From positions 1 through 6,846 of the forward strand of contig JBMFIF010000075.1 in NCBI GenBank assembly GCA_049976445.1: a stretch of 6,846 nt of DNA, in the 5' to 3' direction. The position numbers were made by a program, and so were the translations under genes. This DNA is from JAVZOV01 sp049976445 (GTDB lineage Archaea > Thermoproteota > Thermoprotei > Gearchaeales > WAQG01). Numbering within the stretch: the first letter of the stretch is position 1; every line of letters begins with the position of its first letter. The notes beneath the pieces are model-generated. The model was not told the DNA's origin, ran no database searches, and worked only from the letters and a program-made list of their open reading frames with translations. Shown piece by piece: positions 6,380 to 6,846 of this stretch.

Positions 6380-6667
6380 TTATATTAATATATCCTTTAC
6401 TTGAACATAGAGTATATTATTTCCTCTGATGAAAACTTTGCCATATTTTACTATTGTTTCTCCATTGTCATTTTGTTCTTCTGCGTCTGTAAGGATGATG
6501 TTCATGTTTGTGTCGCATGCTGCTAGATTGCCATAAAGTAAGGTGTTATCTTTTAAGCGCACATTTACATGTTTGTTTATCACTTTGTATATTAAGCCTA
6601 GTGGTGTCATTGTTTGTATATTGCTGTAAGATGTGTGTTCACTATTTTCTATACGACCAATTTTCAT
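6380..6667 (-). CDS. Archaeal Sm-like (Lsm/SmAP) RNA-binding protein
   Basis: Sm-like archaeal proteins form ring-shaped oligomers that bind U-rich RNA and act in RNA processing and turnover in the cytoplasm. Numbered from the ATG at 6667 (95 residues), the Sm1 motif covers about 21-64 with VRLKDNTLLYGNLAACDTNMNIIL (36-59) as its core, and Sm2 covers about 75-89 with YGKVFIRGNNILYV. D52, N56 and the R81-G82 pair are the expected RNA-binding-loop residues. The position often held by histidine in the D-x-H-M-N signature is N54 here. The protein has about 20 residues before the Sm fold, somewhat longer than the shortest archaeal homologues. An in-frame TTG at 6679 would add four residues, but GAGGT (6680-6684) touches it directly and can only serve the ATG, at a long 12-nt spacing. 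The gene points inward from the right repeat arm. Confidence 0.92.
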   Translation of the reverse strand: MKIGRIENSEHTSYSNIQTMTPLGLIYKVINKHVNVRLKDNTLLYGNLAACDTNMNIILTDAEEQNDNGETIVKYGKVFIRGNNILYVQVKDILI

Positions 6668-6706
6668 GGTTTTTCTCAAACCTCATTTTCATGAATACCA
6701 CAAAGA

Positions 6707-6715
6707 TTATTTAAA
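6707..6715 (-). promoter_or_regulatory. Promoter of the lsm gene
   Basis: On the minus strand this reads TTTAAATAA, preceded by CATTAAG. Initiation would be expected near 6685, giving a leader of about 18 nt to the ATG at 6667 that includes GAGGT. Between the box and the repeat boundary (6716-6770) the sequence is almost pure A+T near the junction and includes the 10-bp palindrome TTTAATTAAA. Confidence 0.55.
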
Positions 6716-6770
6716 CTTAATGTCTCTATTTCCATGTTTTTCAAATTAAATTTATTTTAATTAAATTTTG

Positions 6771-6846
6771 GAGACTGTCCACATAAGACATCACCTCCAA
6801 TTCACATACCAATAAGTGAAGAGGTTCACGAAAAGCTCAACACTCC
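6771..6846 (-). repeat. Right arm of the perfect 76-bp inverted repeat, probably the same mobile-element end
   Basis: This is the exact reverse complement of 2-77, with no mismatch over 76 bases. Identity stops at 6770 (G, where C would be needed). The element therefore presents the same terminus, GAGACTGTCC, to both sides of the window. On the minus strand, the frame that would be a transposase tail ends with TGA at 6791-6793, and the GGAGGTGAT ribosome-binding sequence and ATG of the left arm recur, running out of the arm into unique sequence for only a few codons before a stop. The arm continues beyond the window, so its full length is unknown. Confidence 0.95.

Noticed and set aside
6508..6714. 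68-codon plus-strand open frame rich in Cys, Leu and Ser opposite lsm
   Set aside because: It is the antisense shadow of the Sm1 and Sm2 motifs and of the lsm promoter.
6791..6799. TCACCTCCA resembling the 3' end of 16S rRNA
   Set aside because: Only the anti-Shine-Dalgarno core matches; the conserved 16S sequence upstream of it is absent. On the other strand it reads as a ribosome-binding site.
1..6846. Complete linear plasmid or virus genome with terminal inverted repeats
   Set aside because: The content is ordinary chromosomal housekeeping (sucCD, MAT, lsm), with no replication, capsid or protein-primed polymerase genes. The arms break off where identity ends, as expected for a contig stopped at a repeat.

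Overview
The window is AT-rich and looks like chromosomal DNA of a thermophilic archaeon, most likely in the Thermoproteota (crenarchaeal side). The reasons are an archaeal-type S-adenosylmethionine synthetase, an archaeal Sm-like (Lsm) protein, a COG2433/DUF460-type protein that I know only from archaea, TATA boxes about 26 nt ahead of very short leaders, frequent AGA/AGG and ATA codons, and Lys/Glu/Ile-rich proteins. Placement below phylum is not possible from what I can see.

Layout, left to right. Bases 1-77 are one arm of a perfect inverted repeat. Next is the operon sucC-sucD (134-2155, +), encoding both subunits of succinyl-CoA synthetase, with a TATA box just inside the repeat boundary. 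A separate promoter precedes a large DUF460-family protein (2212-4254, +) with two RNase H-like halves and a coiled coil. This gene meets the methionine adenosyltransferase gene (4251-5474, -) tail to tail, and a single CTAA supplies both stop codons. A divergent promoter region (about 260 bp) leads to a 131-residue protein of unknown function (5739-6134, +). A 245-bp gap follows, with one suspicious 43-codon open frame on the minus strand, then an lsm gene (6380-6667, -). Bases 6771-6846 are the other arm of the inverted repeat.

Function. The recognisable genes are housekeeping: the succinyl-CoA/succinate step of central carbon metabolism, SAM supply, and an RNA-binding Lsm ring. They do not form one pathway; sucCD is the only clear operon. 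I see no defence system, CRISPR array, tRNA, rRNA or complete mobile element.

The most unusual structure is the pair of 76-bp identical, inverted arms at the two ends. It is best explained by the window being bounded on both sides by copies of a multicopy element, probably an insertion sequence, in opposite orientation and with the same element end facing inward. The arms lie directly upstream of the outermost promoters (sucC and lsm). The other points worth a second look are the uncharacterised tandem RNase H-like/coiled-coil protein, the shared stop codons, and the unrecognised 131-residue protein.
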